A stretch of 64,000 nucleotides of DNA from JAIOZK01 sp964468645. Lineage in GTDB: Bacteria > Bacteroidota > Bacteroidia > Bacteroidales > JAIOZK01. Below are positions 8,223 through 16,056 of this stretch, piece by piece. Every line of letters starts with the position of its first letter. The stretch's first letter is position 1. Under the pieces are notes generated by a model that was not told the origin of the DNA, did no database searches, and worked only from the letters and a program-made list of their open reading frames with translations. Position numbers and translations under genes: made by a program. The stretch covers positions 1 through 64,000 of the forward strand of contig CAYXUU010000018.1 of NCBI GenBank assembly GCA_964468645.1. Direction: 5' to 3'.

Positions 8223-11200
8223 TTGGGACATAAACGAACCATAATTTTACTATTTGTACTTACTTCCTTCTTACAGACATGGGGACAGGAATTTCCTGAA
8301 ATAAAAACCCTGAGAAATGATCCCTATGCACGCTTCATCCCTTTTGATTCCTACCTTGGCAAAGATCATGGTCAGATCACTGATATTATTCAGGACAAGC
8401 ACGGGTATATCTGGCTAGCCGGTACCAAGGGATTATTCCGGTTCGATGGTAACAATGTTAGAAAATACCTGAATGACTGGACACCCGGATCCCTGCCATC
8501 ATCTTTTATCAGTTGCCTGGTTCAGGATAACCAGGGAAGGTTATGGATTGGTACCTCCAATGGCCTGTGCCGGTATAATTATGAAAATGAAAGTTTTATA
8601 AATGTATTTGACTCTTTAGGGAATAACAGCCATCCGGATACTTTATACGTACGGGCCCTGATGGTTGATGGGGATAGTTTGTTGTGGATGGAAACCCTGC
8701 AGGGTTATCTCTGGAAAATTGATCTGCAGACCTTAACTGTATTAAATCAAATTCGTCACGCAGTTAACAGGCAACCTTATTATTACTATCATAATATTTA
8801 TCGTGAAGATGATGGCTTACTTTGGGTTGGTGGCCGTAATATTGGCCCTTACTACCTTGATGAGGAAAAACAAAAGTTGATTTCAGTGCTTACTACGTAT
8901 GGTGTTTATTATAAAGGGAAAAAACGGGATGATGATGTTGCCTATTTCTATCATGATTCATATGACAATTTCTGGATGGGAGCACTGGACGGAATCTATG
9001 TGGTAGGGAAAGACAGCCTTTATTTTCACCTGTTTTATCCCTCATCCTCATGGGCCATGATGGAAGATAGCCAGGGATTACTCTGGTTTGGAATAGGCTC
9101 AGGATTAGCAAAATATAATCCGGAAACAGGAGAAATGATTTTATTTCAATCGAATGAAGAGGATGAGTTTGCCATTCCCGGAGATGAGATTTATTCAATA
9201 TATGAAGACAGTTATAGCCAGATATGGGTTGCCACAACAAAAGGAGTAGCTATTTATAAACAGGAAATACCTGGTGTGGATTATCTTTTTCATATCCCTG
9301 GCATCGACAATACACCGGCATCATCTTCCATTACATCACTACTTGAGGATGAAAAGCGGAATCTATGGATTGCAACCTCTGAAAAAGGCATCGATAGATT
9401 TAATCTGCTTACTCATGAAATAACACATTTCAATTCGAACAATACCAGGGGATTGCCAACAAATAAAGTGCGAACCATTGAACTGGGAACAGATGGCAAC
9501 ATTTATTGCGGTTTGTGGGCAGGAATCGGTTTTGGCAAACTTAATCCCATTACCGCAAAATTTGAATTATATACCTACCGTAAATCAAATACCTATTCAG
9601 ACTGGTACAATGATCTCGAGTTCGATGATAAGGGCAACCTGTACCTGGGTTTCTGGGGAGGCCCGGGATTAACAATATTTGATGTTGAGAGCAAGAACTT
9701 CGGAAGAGTCCTTACACCCAAATTTCAGGATTCATATATGTCGAGATTGATTACCTGTTTGCATTTTGATAAGCAGGGAAGATTGTGGATCGGGACAACA
9801 CGAAATGGATTACATGTTTATTTGCCTGAGAATGATACATCCATTTCATATTTCAGTAAACATAACCCCATATCAGGAATTGATGAGGATTTGATTTATG
9901 ATGTTGCCGAAGACAATTCAGGAAATATCTGGATAGGCTCAAACGGTTTATATTTACTGGAACCCGGTAATGATACAATTAAACCAGTAATATTCAGGAA
10001 TTACAGTGAAACTCCAGAGGTATATGTTGTATTACCTGAGCATGAAAATTTAATCTGGTTATTGACCAACAAAGGTTTATTGAAGTATGCACATCGGTTT
10101 GGTAGTGTTACTGATTATTCAAAAGGTATCAAACTTGATTTTACTGGAGATGAAGCCTGTGCATTAATATTGAAAGATCAGCGCCTGGTTTTCGCCGGAA
10201 GTAATGGTATTGCTATTGTAGATCCCGACAGGCTTGATCCTGAAGTTTCAAAGCCAGGGATTTTCCTTTCTTCATTATCGGTTTTCGATGAAATTAAAAT
10301 TCCAGGCCTGGGCAACGTAAGCTTTGTGGAATTGAATTATGATGAAAACTTCTTTTCTATTGTTCTTGGATCAGATACATGGGGGGATGATGACCCTTTC
10401 AGTTACTATTATAAACTGGATGCTTTCTCAAAGGAATGGACAGAGATCTCTAAAACAGACAGGGTAGCGCGATTTACCAATGTACCGCCCGGAAATTATA
10501 GTTTTAAGATTAGGGTTGAAGACCAGAATGGTAATATTTACGATGATGCGGCGTATTGTAAAATACGGATTATCCCCCCTTTCTGGGAGCGGTGGTGGTT
10601 CGTTCTGCTGGCATTATTTACTGGATTAACTGTGATTGCTTTGATCTGGTGGAACCGTATGAGACGATTACAGCTTTCCCTGTCAAATATGGAACTTAAC
10701 CAGAAACTGCTACGGCTTCAGATGAATCCACATTTTATTTTTAATTCCCTTTTTGCAATCCAGAACTATATCTATGAGAACAAAACCCATCTCGCCGGAA
10801 ATTACCTGTCTGATTTTGCCCATCTTATACGCCTGATCCTGGACAACAGCCGGCATGAGTATATCAGTTTTGAGAAAGAACTGGAATGTATTGAACTATA
10901 CCTGAAGATGCAGAAACTTCGATTTGATGAAAAATTTAATTATGGCATTGACGTTGATCCGCAACTTAAAAATGGAGACTATGCAATTCCACCAATGCTT
11001 GCACAACCATTTATAGAAAATGCAATTGAACACGGGATAAAGAACCTGAACAAAAAGGGTGAAATAAATGTAAAGTATAAACTGGCTAATAAAGATATCC
11101 AGTTTACAGTTACTGATAATGGTATAGGACTTACAGCTTCAAAAGCAAAAAAAGATAAATCGGAACCAAAACATGAGTCGCTGGCCATATCGATTTGCAG

Positions 11201-11327
11201 GAGAAGGCTGGAGGTTCTTCGTAGTAAGGGTGGAGGTAATATATTATTTTCAATGAAAGAGATTAAGGATGAAGATGGCAGGGTAAATGGAACCATGGTT
11301 GCATTTAATATTCCCTTCCGGCAATAA
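8223..11327 (+). CDS. Two-component propeller sensor histidine kinase (LytS/HisKA_3-like type)
   Basis: 1034 residues. After a signal-peptide-like start comes a periplasmic set of propeller repeats (IWLAGTKGLFRF, LWIGTSNGLCRY, IWVATTKGVAIY and similar), then a Y_Y_Y domain near 690-780, a transmembrane helix at about 792-811, and a His_kinase (PF06580) domain with the phospho-His in MNPHFIFNSL (His837). The ATPase N-box is PFIENAIEHGIK near 929-940, followed by DNGIG. Such receptors usually sense glycans or other polymers in Bacteroidota; the ligand here is unknown. The partner regulator starts 12 bp downstream. The frame starts with TTG at 8223. An ATG at 8216 is one base out of frame, so a one-base indel in the T-run, or real TTG use, must be considered. 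Confidence 0.9.
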   Translation: MGHKRTIILLFVLTSFLQTWGQEFPEIKTLRNDPYARFIPFDSYLGKDHGQITDIIQDKHGYIWLAGTKGLFRFDGNNVRKYLNDWTPGSLPSSFISCLVQDNQGRLWIGTSNGLCRYNYENESFINVFDSLGNNSHPDTLYVRALMVDGDSLLWMETLQGYLWKIDLQTLTVLNQIRHAVNRQPYYYYHNIYREDDGLLWVGGRNIGPYYLDEEKQKLISVLTTYGVYYKGKKRDDDVAYFYHDSYDNFWMGALDGIYVVGKDSLYFHLFYPSSSWAMMEDSQGLLWFGIGSGLAKYNPETGEMILFQSNEEDEFAIPGDEIYSIYEDSYSQIWVATTKGVAIYKQEIPGVDYLFHIPGIDNTPASSSITSLLEDEKRNLWIATSEKGIDRFNLLTHEITHFNSNNTRGLPTNKVRTIELGTDGNIYCGLWAGIGFGKLNPITAKFELYTYRKSNTYSDWYNDLEFDDKGNLYLGFWGGPGLTIFDVESKNFGRVLTPKFQDSYMSRLITCLHFDKQGRLWIGTTRNGLHVYLPENDTSISYFSKHNPISGIDEDLIYDVAEDNSGNIWIGSNGLYLLEPGNDTIKPVIFRNYSETPEVYVVLPEHENLIWLLTNKGLLKYAHRFGSVTDYSKGIKLDFTGDEACALILKDQRLVFAGSNGIAIVDPDRLDPEVSKPGIFLSSLSVFDEIKIPGLGNVSFVELNYDENFFSIVLGSDTWGDDDPFSYYYKLDAFSKEWTEISKTDRVARFTNVPPGNYSFKIRVEDQNGNIYDDAAYCKIRIIPPFWERWWFVLLALFTGLTVIALIWWNRMRRLQLSLSNMELNQKLLRLQMNPHFIFNSLFAIQNYIYENKTHLAGNYLSDFAHLIRLILDNSRHEYISFEKELECIELYLKMQKLRFDEKFNYGIDVDPQLKNGDYAIPPMLAQPFIENAIEHGIKNLNKKGEINVKYKLANKDIQFTVTDNGIGLTASKAKKDKSEPKHESLAISICRRRLEVLRSKGGGNILFSMKEIKDEDGRVNGTMVAFNIPFRQ

Positions 11328-11339
11328 ACTAAAACAGCT

Positions 11340-12095
11340 ATGAAAATACAAACTGTAATTATTGAAGACGAAGTAAACGCCAGAAAAGCACTGATGAATA
11401 TGCTAAGCTTTTATTGCCCGACAGTGGAAGTGACTGGACAGGCTGACACCATCGAAAGAGGTACAAAACTTATTCAGGGGCTTTCACCTGATCTTCTGCT
11501 TCTTGATGTGCAATTACCTGATGGCACAGGATTCGACTTGATTAAAAAAATTAAAAAGAGAAATTTCAAACTTGTATTTATCACCGCTTATGATGAATAT
11601 GCCTTGAAAGCCATTAAACTCAGCGCCCTTGATTACCTCCTTAAACCGGTTAAACCAAATGAACTTACCGGAGCAATCAATAAAGTGGCTGAAGCTATGG
11701 AGAATGAGGAACGGATCAGTCTGCAGCTTGAAACCTGTATTGAAAATGTGCACCATACGAATCAGAACAAAAAGATCATTTTAAATACAAGTGATAATAT
11801 CCATGTGCTTGAAGTGAAAAAAATCATCAGATGCGAAGCAAGTGAAAACTATACAAATATTTTTGTAAAGGACAAACCAAAAATAATGCTGGCAAAAACC
11901 CTGAAAGAATTTGAGGAGATGCTGACCACCTATGGATTTTTCAGGATACATCAGTCTCATCTAATCAATCTCGATTTTGTTGATTCCTATGTAAAGAAAG
12001 GTGCAGGTGTGGCTCTTTTGAAAACCGGTGACCGCATTCCTGTTTCTACCCGCAGAAAAGAAGGGTTCCTGAAAGCACTGGAAACGATACTATAA
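11340..12095 (+). CDS. LytTR-family response regulator
   Basis: 251 residues. The receiver domain carries the acidic pair in IIEDE (residues 8-11), the phospho-acceptor Asp56 in LLLLDVQLPDGTGFD and the Lys of YLLKPVKPNE. The C-terminal ~100 residues form a LytTR DNA-binding domain (IRCEASENYTNIF, then FFRIHQSHLINLDFV and GDRIPVSTRRK). It lies 12 bp after the kinase gene, so they form a two-gene operon and a cognate pair. Targets may include the secreted proteins that follow at 12438-15197, but no regulatory site was identified to support that. Confidence 0.94.
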   Translation: MKIQTVIIEDEVNARKALMNMLSFYCPTVEVTGQADTIERGTKLIQGLSPDLLLLDVQLPDGTGFDLIKKIKKRNFKLVFITAYDEYALKAIKLSALDYLLKPVKPNELTGAINKVAEAMENEERISLQLETCIENVHHTNQNKKIILNTSDNIHVLEVKKIIRCEASENYTNIFVKDKPKIMLAKTLKEFEEMLTTYGFFRIHQSHLINLDFVDSYVKKGAGVALLKTGDRIPVSTRRKEGFLKALETIL

Positions 12096-12437
12096 TGATT
12101 CATTCGTCTTTAGTCCTTGAATTGGTGGCCTTTCTCCAACTAACCAGGGCACAGCCCTTCCGCTAAACACATTGAAAGCCCTTAGCGGTTTGTCAACCAC
12201 TTAACCACTCAAGCATTCAACTATACCCATCTTAGCATTCCATGGCTATCTCATTCTTTACCTTGGTTGCAGTAATAATCTAATTGACCGAATCTGCAAA
12301 TAATAAACCATACTCTTCAATTAATAAATCACACTTTGCACTCGCAAACTAAACTTGAAATCCCTTCATTCCCTATCTACTTTTACCTTGTTAAATTGTG
12401 ATATGGATAAATTTACAATAACATAATAACTTAAACC
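12096..12437. other. Spacer after the LytTR gene
   Basis: 342 bases without a gene. A hairpin with arms CCGCTAA (12160-12166) and TTAGCGG (12182-12188), followed by GTTTGT, may terminate the kinase-regulator operon. Near the downstream gene, TAAATTTA at 12411-12418, 20 bases before the ATG, resembles the Bacteroidota -7 box TAnnTTTG with one mismatch, but no convincing -33 partner was seen. Confidence 0.35.
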
Positions 12438-12863
12438 ATGAAAAAACTAAACGTATTATTTTTTGGATTGATCTTTACCGGATTATTGATTACAGCAGGT
12501 TGCAACTTTGAACTAACAACTGCAAATATCGCCGATGTAAAAGTATGCAATAACCTGAATGGAAACCTGTGTGGGAATGATGTAGCTGTTTTTGGACCAT
12601 CAGATCCACAGATTGTAATTAGTTGTAAACTTAAAAATGCCCCATCAGGAACGCTTGTCACATTTACCTGGAAATATGTGGAAGGAGATCCTATCATCAT
12701 CGACCAGGTAACACTTGATTCAGAGGATAGAGGTACCAACCTCGATCTTCACAGTAGCCTGAGCAGACCCAACAATGGCTGGCCCACAGGAAAATATGCC
12801 GTCGAGATCAGTATAGGAAGTAATGATGCTTCTCCTGAAGTAAAAAACTTCGAAGTCAGATAA
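12438..12863 (+). CDS. Small lipoprotein with Ig-like 'WPxGxY' domain
   Basis: 141 residues of unknown function. The signal peptide ends in a lipobox (LLITAGC, Cys22), so the mature protein is probably lipid-anchored. The rest is one beta-rich domain (about residues 45-141) with VTFTWKYVEGD, then NNGWPTGKYAVEISIG and an NFEV ending. The same pattern, including a GWPxGxYxVE core, appears as the middle domain of the next gene (12906-14240), which indicates a shared module. It is read in the same direction as the two following genes, with 42 bp to the next one. Confidence 0.75.
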   Translation: MKKLNVLFFGLIFTGLLITAGCNFELTTANIADVKVCNNLNGNLCGNDVAVFGPSDPQIVISCKLKNAPSGTLVTFTWKYVEGDPIIIDQVTLDSEDRGTNLDLHSSLSRPNNGWPTGKYAVEISIGSNDASPEVKNFEVR

Positions 12864-12905
12864 TCGAAAACTATTTGATCATTGAGATAATTTAACCAGA
12901 AAACC

Positions 12906-14240
12906 ATGAAACTAATTACAAGACTAATTACAGCAATAATTTTTTCAGTTCTCTTATTTGCACAGACTGTTCATGCCAAGTGGCACACCGATAACCAGTA
13001 TAAGTTTAAAATCAATGTTCCCGATAATTGGTCATCAAGCTCCTATGTTGAAGGAACTGATAAGGTATATGATTTTATCAGCCCTGATGAGAATATTGTT
13101 TTACAGGTACGGGCGTTTGAGGCCAGCAGCGACTTTACTGTTGACCTGATCGCCAGTGTTTTCAAGGATGCTTTTCTTACAAATAACGGCAAAGAGCTTA
13201 CCTATGGAGATTATGTACTAAATAGCACAAAAGGTAAAATGGGGGCATATACCACCTATTTTGACAACCAGGAAGTTGTAGTTGCATGCTTTTATGCTAT
13301 CAGGGGAGGTGTTGGATATGTTTTGTGGACAGCTGTTCCAAGGGATTTATTTGATCAGAAAAGTGATGAAGTAGATCGGGTGTTAAATACATTCACAGTT
13401 ACCACCACTCCTGCAAAGAAGATTGATATTGCTTCATCGAATAAAGTAAGCATAACTAAAATCAGGCTAGGTGATCAAATGACCGGTACAACCAACCTGA
13501 CCAATGAGACCAGTGAGTTTAATACCAATACACAAAATTTTTATGCAGTGTTTACCTGGACAGGGAATGGTAATGGTAAGCAACTTGAAGTCAGATGGAT
13601 ATTCACCGAAGCCAATGTGCTTATCGACCGGGCTTACTATGATTTTCCAAATCAGCAAGGTGGCAGCACGAATGCCTCAGTCTCAATACCAACCGACGGA
13701 TGGCCTGAAGGTAGTTATAGTGTGGAATTTTATTTAGATGGGAACCTTCTTAAGGGCGCTGACTTTAAAGTGGTTGAGAAGAAGAAAACACCCGGACTGA
13801 GCGGTCTGATAGGCTCGACCGGAATAAAACCAGAATCATCACCTGGCAGTACATATACCATTGAGATGACTTCAGACCATTACCTGAATATCCCTACCGG
13901 TAAAACATCAACAGACCTTCGCAGTTCTGGGCAGATAGGCTATGATGCTGCTATACTGGAACCATGGTGTAACCAGCCATATCCGATAGTACATGGTAAT
14001 TATAAAGTGACCAATGCCGCGAGGTTCAGTGATGTTACCAGTCCCCCTTCAGGTCAATATACTGCTGAAGCAAACGGATACCTTTATGGTGAGGATTTCC
14101 CATTGAACAGGGTGGCAGTATTTCGTTTACAGGATGGTAGCTATGCGAAGATGATCATACTTACCCACCAGGAATGGAAAGAAAGTGGAAGTTGTAAACA
14201 CCGTGTAAAGTTGCAGGTTGAATATCCTGCGTTTGAATAG
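12906..14240 (+). CDS. Secreted three-module protein (PsbP/DcrB-like, WPxGxY and C-terminal domain)
   Basis: 444 residues, no recognised function. A signal peptide (MKLITRLITAIIFSVLLFAQ) precedes a module of about 145 residues (YKFKINVPDNWSSSSYVEGT ... FTV) that resembles the PsbP/DcrB-like 'Y-F-I-P-W' fold. The middle (about 185-290) is the same Ig-like domain as the lipoprotein just upstream (DGWPEGSYSVEFYLDGN). A short linker, TPGLSGLIGSTG, is followed by a C-terminal region of about 130 residues with two Cys (EPWCNQP, SGSCKHR) and no family I can name. The N-terminal module and the GLxGLxGSTG linker recur in the next gene, so these loci were built by module shuffling after duplication. 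Confidence 0.72.
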   Translation: MKLITRLITAIIFSVLLFAQTVHAKWHTDNQYKFKINVPDNWSSSSYVEGTDKVYDFISPDENIVLQVRAFEASSDFTVDLIASVFKDAFLTNNGKELTYGDYVLNSTKGKMGAYTTYFDNQEVVVACFYAIRGGVGYVLWTAVPRDLFDQKSDEVDRVLNTFTVTTTPAKKIDIASSNKVSITKIRLGDQMTGTTNLTNETSEFNTNTQNFYAVFTWTGNGNGKQLEVRWIFTEANVLIDRAYYDFPNQQGGSTNASVSIPTDGWPEGSYSVEFYLDGNLLKGADFKVVEKKKTPGLSGLIGSTGIKPESSPGSTYTIEMTSDHYLNIPTGKTSTDLRSSGQIGYDAAILEPWCNQPYPIVHGNYKVTNAARFSDVTSPPSGQYTAEANGYLYGEDFPLNRVAVFRLQDGSYAKMIILTHQEWKESGSCKHRVKLQVEYPAFE

Positions 14241-14273
14241 TAATAGATAAATATTTCAAGTAAATATAACTAT

Positions 14274-15197
14274 ATGTATATGAAAAGATCAGGACTTTTA
14301 ATCACTGCGCTATTGACACTGATTATACAACTGGCAACAGCTGATATTTATGCCCAGTGGCAGCAGGATAATACTTATGGTTTCAGGATCAAACTTCCAA
14401 ACGATTGGAGTAAAAAATCATATATGGATGGTACTGACAAAGTTTATGATTACTATAGTCCTGATGAAAACGCAGCTGTGCAATTGCGTGTATTTGAAGC
14501 TGGTGGGGGAGTTACTACAGATTTGCTGGTACAGGTCTATGAAGAGAATATGTTGCCTCAAGGCACCCATAGGGAAAGCCTGAATGATCATGTTTCTGCT
14601 AATGGCATACCCGGGAAACATGGAATGTATATGTTGGATTACGATGGTAATGGCGTGTTCTTGAGCGCCTTTTACACCGTTCAAAATAATAATGCCTATG
14701 TTCTTACTGCTATAATCCCTTCAGTGATGCTGGAACAAAAAGGTGAAGAGGTGAAAGAGATCACCCGTTCATTTATCCTTGATGGTTTCAATGCACCCCA
14801 GCAAACAGAAGTTGAAACTAACAATGACAAACCCAAAGGACTCAACGGATTATTGGGTAGCACAGGATCAGATAAAGATGAACAACCTGATAAAAGCAGC
14901 TATGGGTCAACACCTGGAGACATCAGTGGCAGATATACTTTCATCAGCCGGTCCGATGGCCCTTCCAGAACCAATTACCATTACATCGATATCAGAAGCA
15001 ATGGAACTTACAGTGAAAAATACCAGCCAAAAAATTCCGGGAATTATGAAGGAGGACATGATGGTACCTGGTCCCTCAATGGAAATCAACTAAGGCTGAC
15101 ACATCAGGGTGGGTCATACTCAGATTCATATGTCGTAAGCGGTAATGAATTGAAAAGAACCATCGATAGCGGGATTGTTATCACTTTCAGGAAGTAA
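14274..15197 (+). CDS. Secreted paralogue with PsbP/DcrB-like module and lipocalin-like C-terminus
   Basis: 307 residues. The first ~170 residues are clearly paralogous to the preceding gene: YGFRIKLPNDWSKKSYMDGT and DKVYDYYSPDENAAVQLRVF line up with its N-terminal module. It shares the linker (KPKGLNGLLGSTG), lacks the middle Ig-like domain, and ends in a different module (GRYTFISRSDGPSRTNYHYI ... GTWSLNGNQLRLTHQGGSYSD) that has the look of lipocalin-like 'GTW-x-x-x-G-x-x-L' beta barrels. The first codon could be ATG 14274 or ATG 14280; the latter gives a more usual signal peptide (MKRSGLLITALLTLIIQ). 33 bp separate it from the upstream paralogue, so an operon is likely. Confidence 0.72.
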   Translation: MYMKRSGLLITALLTLIIQLATADIYAQWQQDNTYGFRIKLPNDWSKKSYMDGTDKVYDYYSPDENAAVQLRVFEAGGGVTTDLLVQVYEENMLPQGTHRESLNDHVSANGIPGKHGMYMLDYDGNGVFLSAFYTVQNNNAYVLTAIIPSVMLEQKGEEVKEITRSFILDGFNAPQQTEVETNNDKPKGLNGLLGSTGSDKDEQPDKSSYGSTPGDISGRYTFISRSDGPSRTNYHYIDIRSNGTYSEKYQPKNSGNYEGGHDGTWSLNGNQLRLTHQGGSYSDSYVVSGNELKRTIDSGIVITFRK

Positions 15198-15312
15198 TAT
15201 TAGTTGTTATCAGGCCATCATGAACCCATTAAAAAGGAGTTCAGTAAGAATAACAATGTTAATGAGGTTTATCAACTGCTCAGTAAATATGTCTTAAAAT
15301 AAAACAAATGCT

Positions 15313-15687
15313 ATGAGATTTATCGGAAATATCATCTGGCTGGTTTTTGGCGGACTGGCAATTGCACTGGAATATTTTGTCGCCAGTTTCCTTTTGATTA
15401 TAACGATCATCGGAATACCATTCGGTTTACAAACAATGAAACTGGGTATGCTTGCTATCTGGCCATTCGGGAAAACGACCCGTCAGACACAAAGTGGTTC
15501 CGGTTGTTTATCAACAGTGATGAACCTTATCTGGATCCTTATTGGTGGTATTTGGATCAGTTTAACACATCTGGCATTCGGGATAATTTTTGCCATTACT
15601 ATTATTGGGATACCATTTGCCAGGCAGCATTTTAAACTGGCCGGGCTGGCGTTGACACCATTTGGCAGGGAGGTGACCGCCGGTTAA
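15313..15687 (+). CDS. YccF-domain inner membrane protein
   Basis: 124 residues with two YccF repeats, each a hydrophobic hairpin ending in the signature TIIGIPF: first ITIIGIPFGLQTMKLGMLAI near 31-50, second ITIIGIPFARQHFKLAGLAL near 95-115, each followed by a [WT]PFG segment. Four transmembrane segments are likely. The family is conserved in many bacteria but has no established biochemical role. It lies 115 bp downstream of the secreted-protein group in the same orientation. Confidence 0.9.
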   Translation: MRFIGNIIWLVFGGLAIALEYFVASFLLIITIIGIPFGLQTMKLGMLAIWPFGKTTRQTQSGSGCLSTVMNLIWILIGGIWISLTHLAFGIIFAITIIGIPFARQHFKLAGLALTPFGREVTAG

Positions 15688-16056
15688 TTTCGGGCCAACC
15701 CAAAAATGAAAAACTAGTGAAGAAATATCGGATAACTCCACCAAATCCCTCTTAAGATTGTTAATCAGAGGACGAAAATCACAGTGAAATTCATAAAGGA
15801 ATTATGACAAAATCACACATTTGGAAACAGCAAAAACCATCCAATCTTGCTATGTTGGTTGACCCCTCGACTTCGTTCGGGATGACATTTTCTTATCAGG
15901 TCATATGTAGTCTCGACTCCGCTCGACCTATGCGAAGAGAGTGCAACGAGCGGAGACGAGGGGCTATTATCAATGATAAAGTCTTATGTCATCCTGAGCG
16001 GGGCCGAAGGATGAAACTGCCTGTTTTTTTGTTGAATATCAAACAAAAGTTTTAGT
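15688..16056. other. Spacer with composite inverted repeat
   Basis: 369 bases with no supported gene. Its centre holds the palindromic element described separately at 15858-16015. The 5' part (15688-15857) shows nothing recognisable. Confidence 0.45.
15858..16015. repeat. MITE-like composite inverted repeat
   Basis: The left end (CCCCTCGACTTCGTTCGGGATGACA, in part, 15861-15886) and right end (TGTCATCCTGAGCGGGGCCG, 15987-16007) oppose each other through GGGATGACA/TGTCATCCT. An inner pair, CTCGACTCCGCTCG (15912-15925) and CGAGCGGAGACGAG (15947-15960), forms a stem. The higher GC than the surroundings and the nested symmetry suggest a mobile, non-autonomous intergenic repeat rather than a terminator. 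No flanking target duplication was established. Confidence 0.55.

Noticed and set aside
15804..16055. 83-codon plus-strand frame before the repeat-containing secreted protein
   Set aside because: It runs straight through the composite inverted repeat (15858-16015), and its product is Arg/Ser-rich in a way that follows from the repeat.
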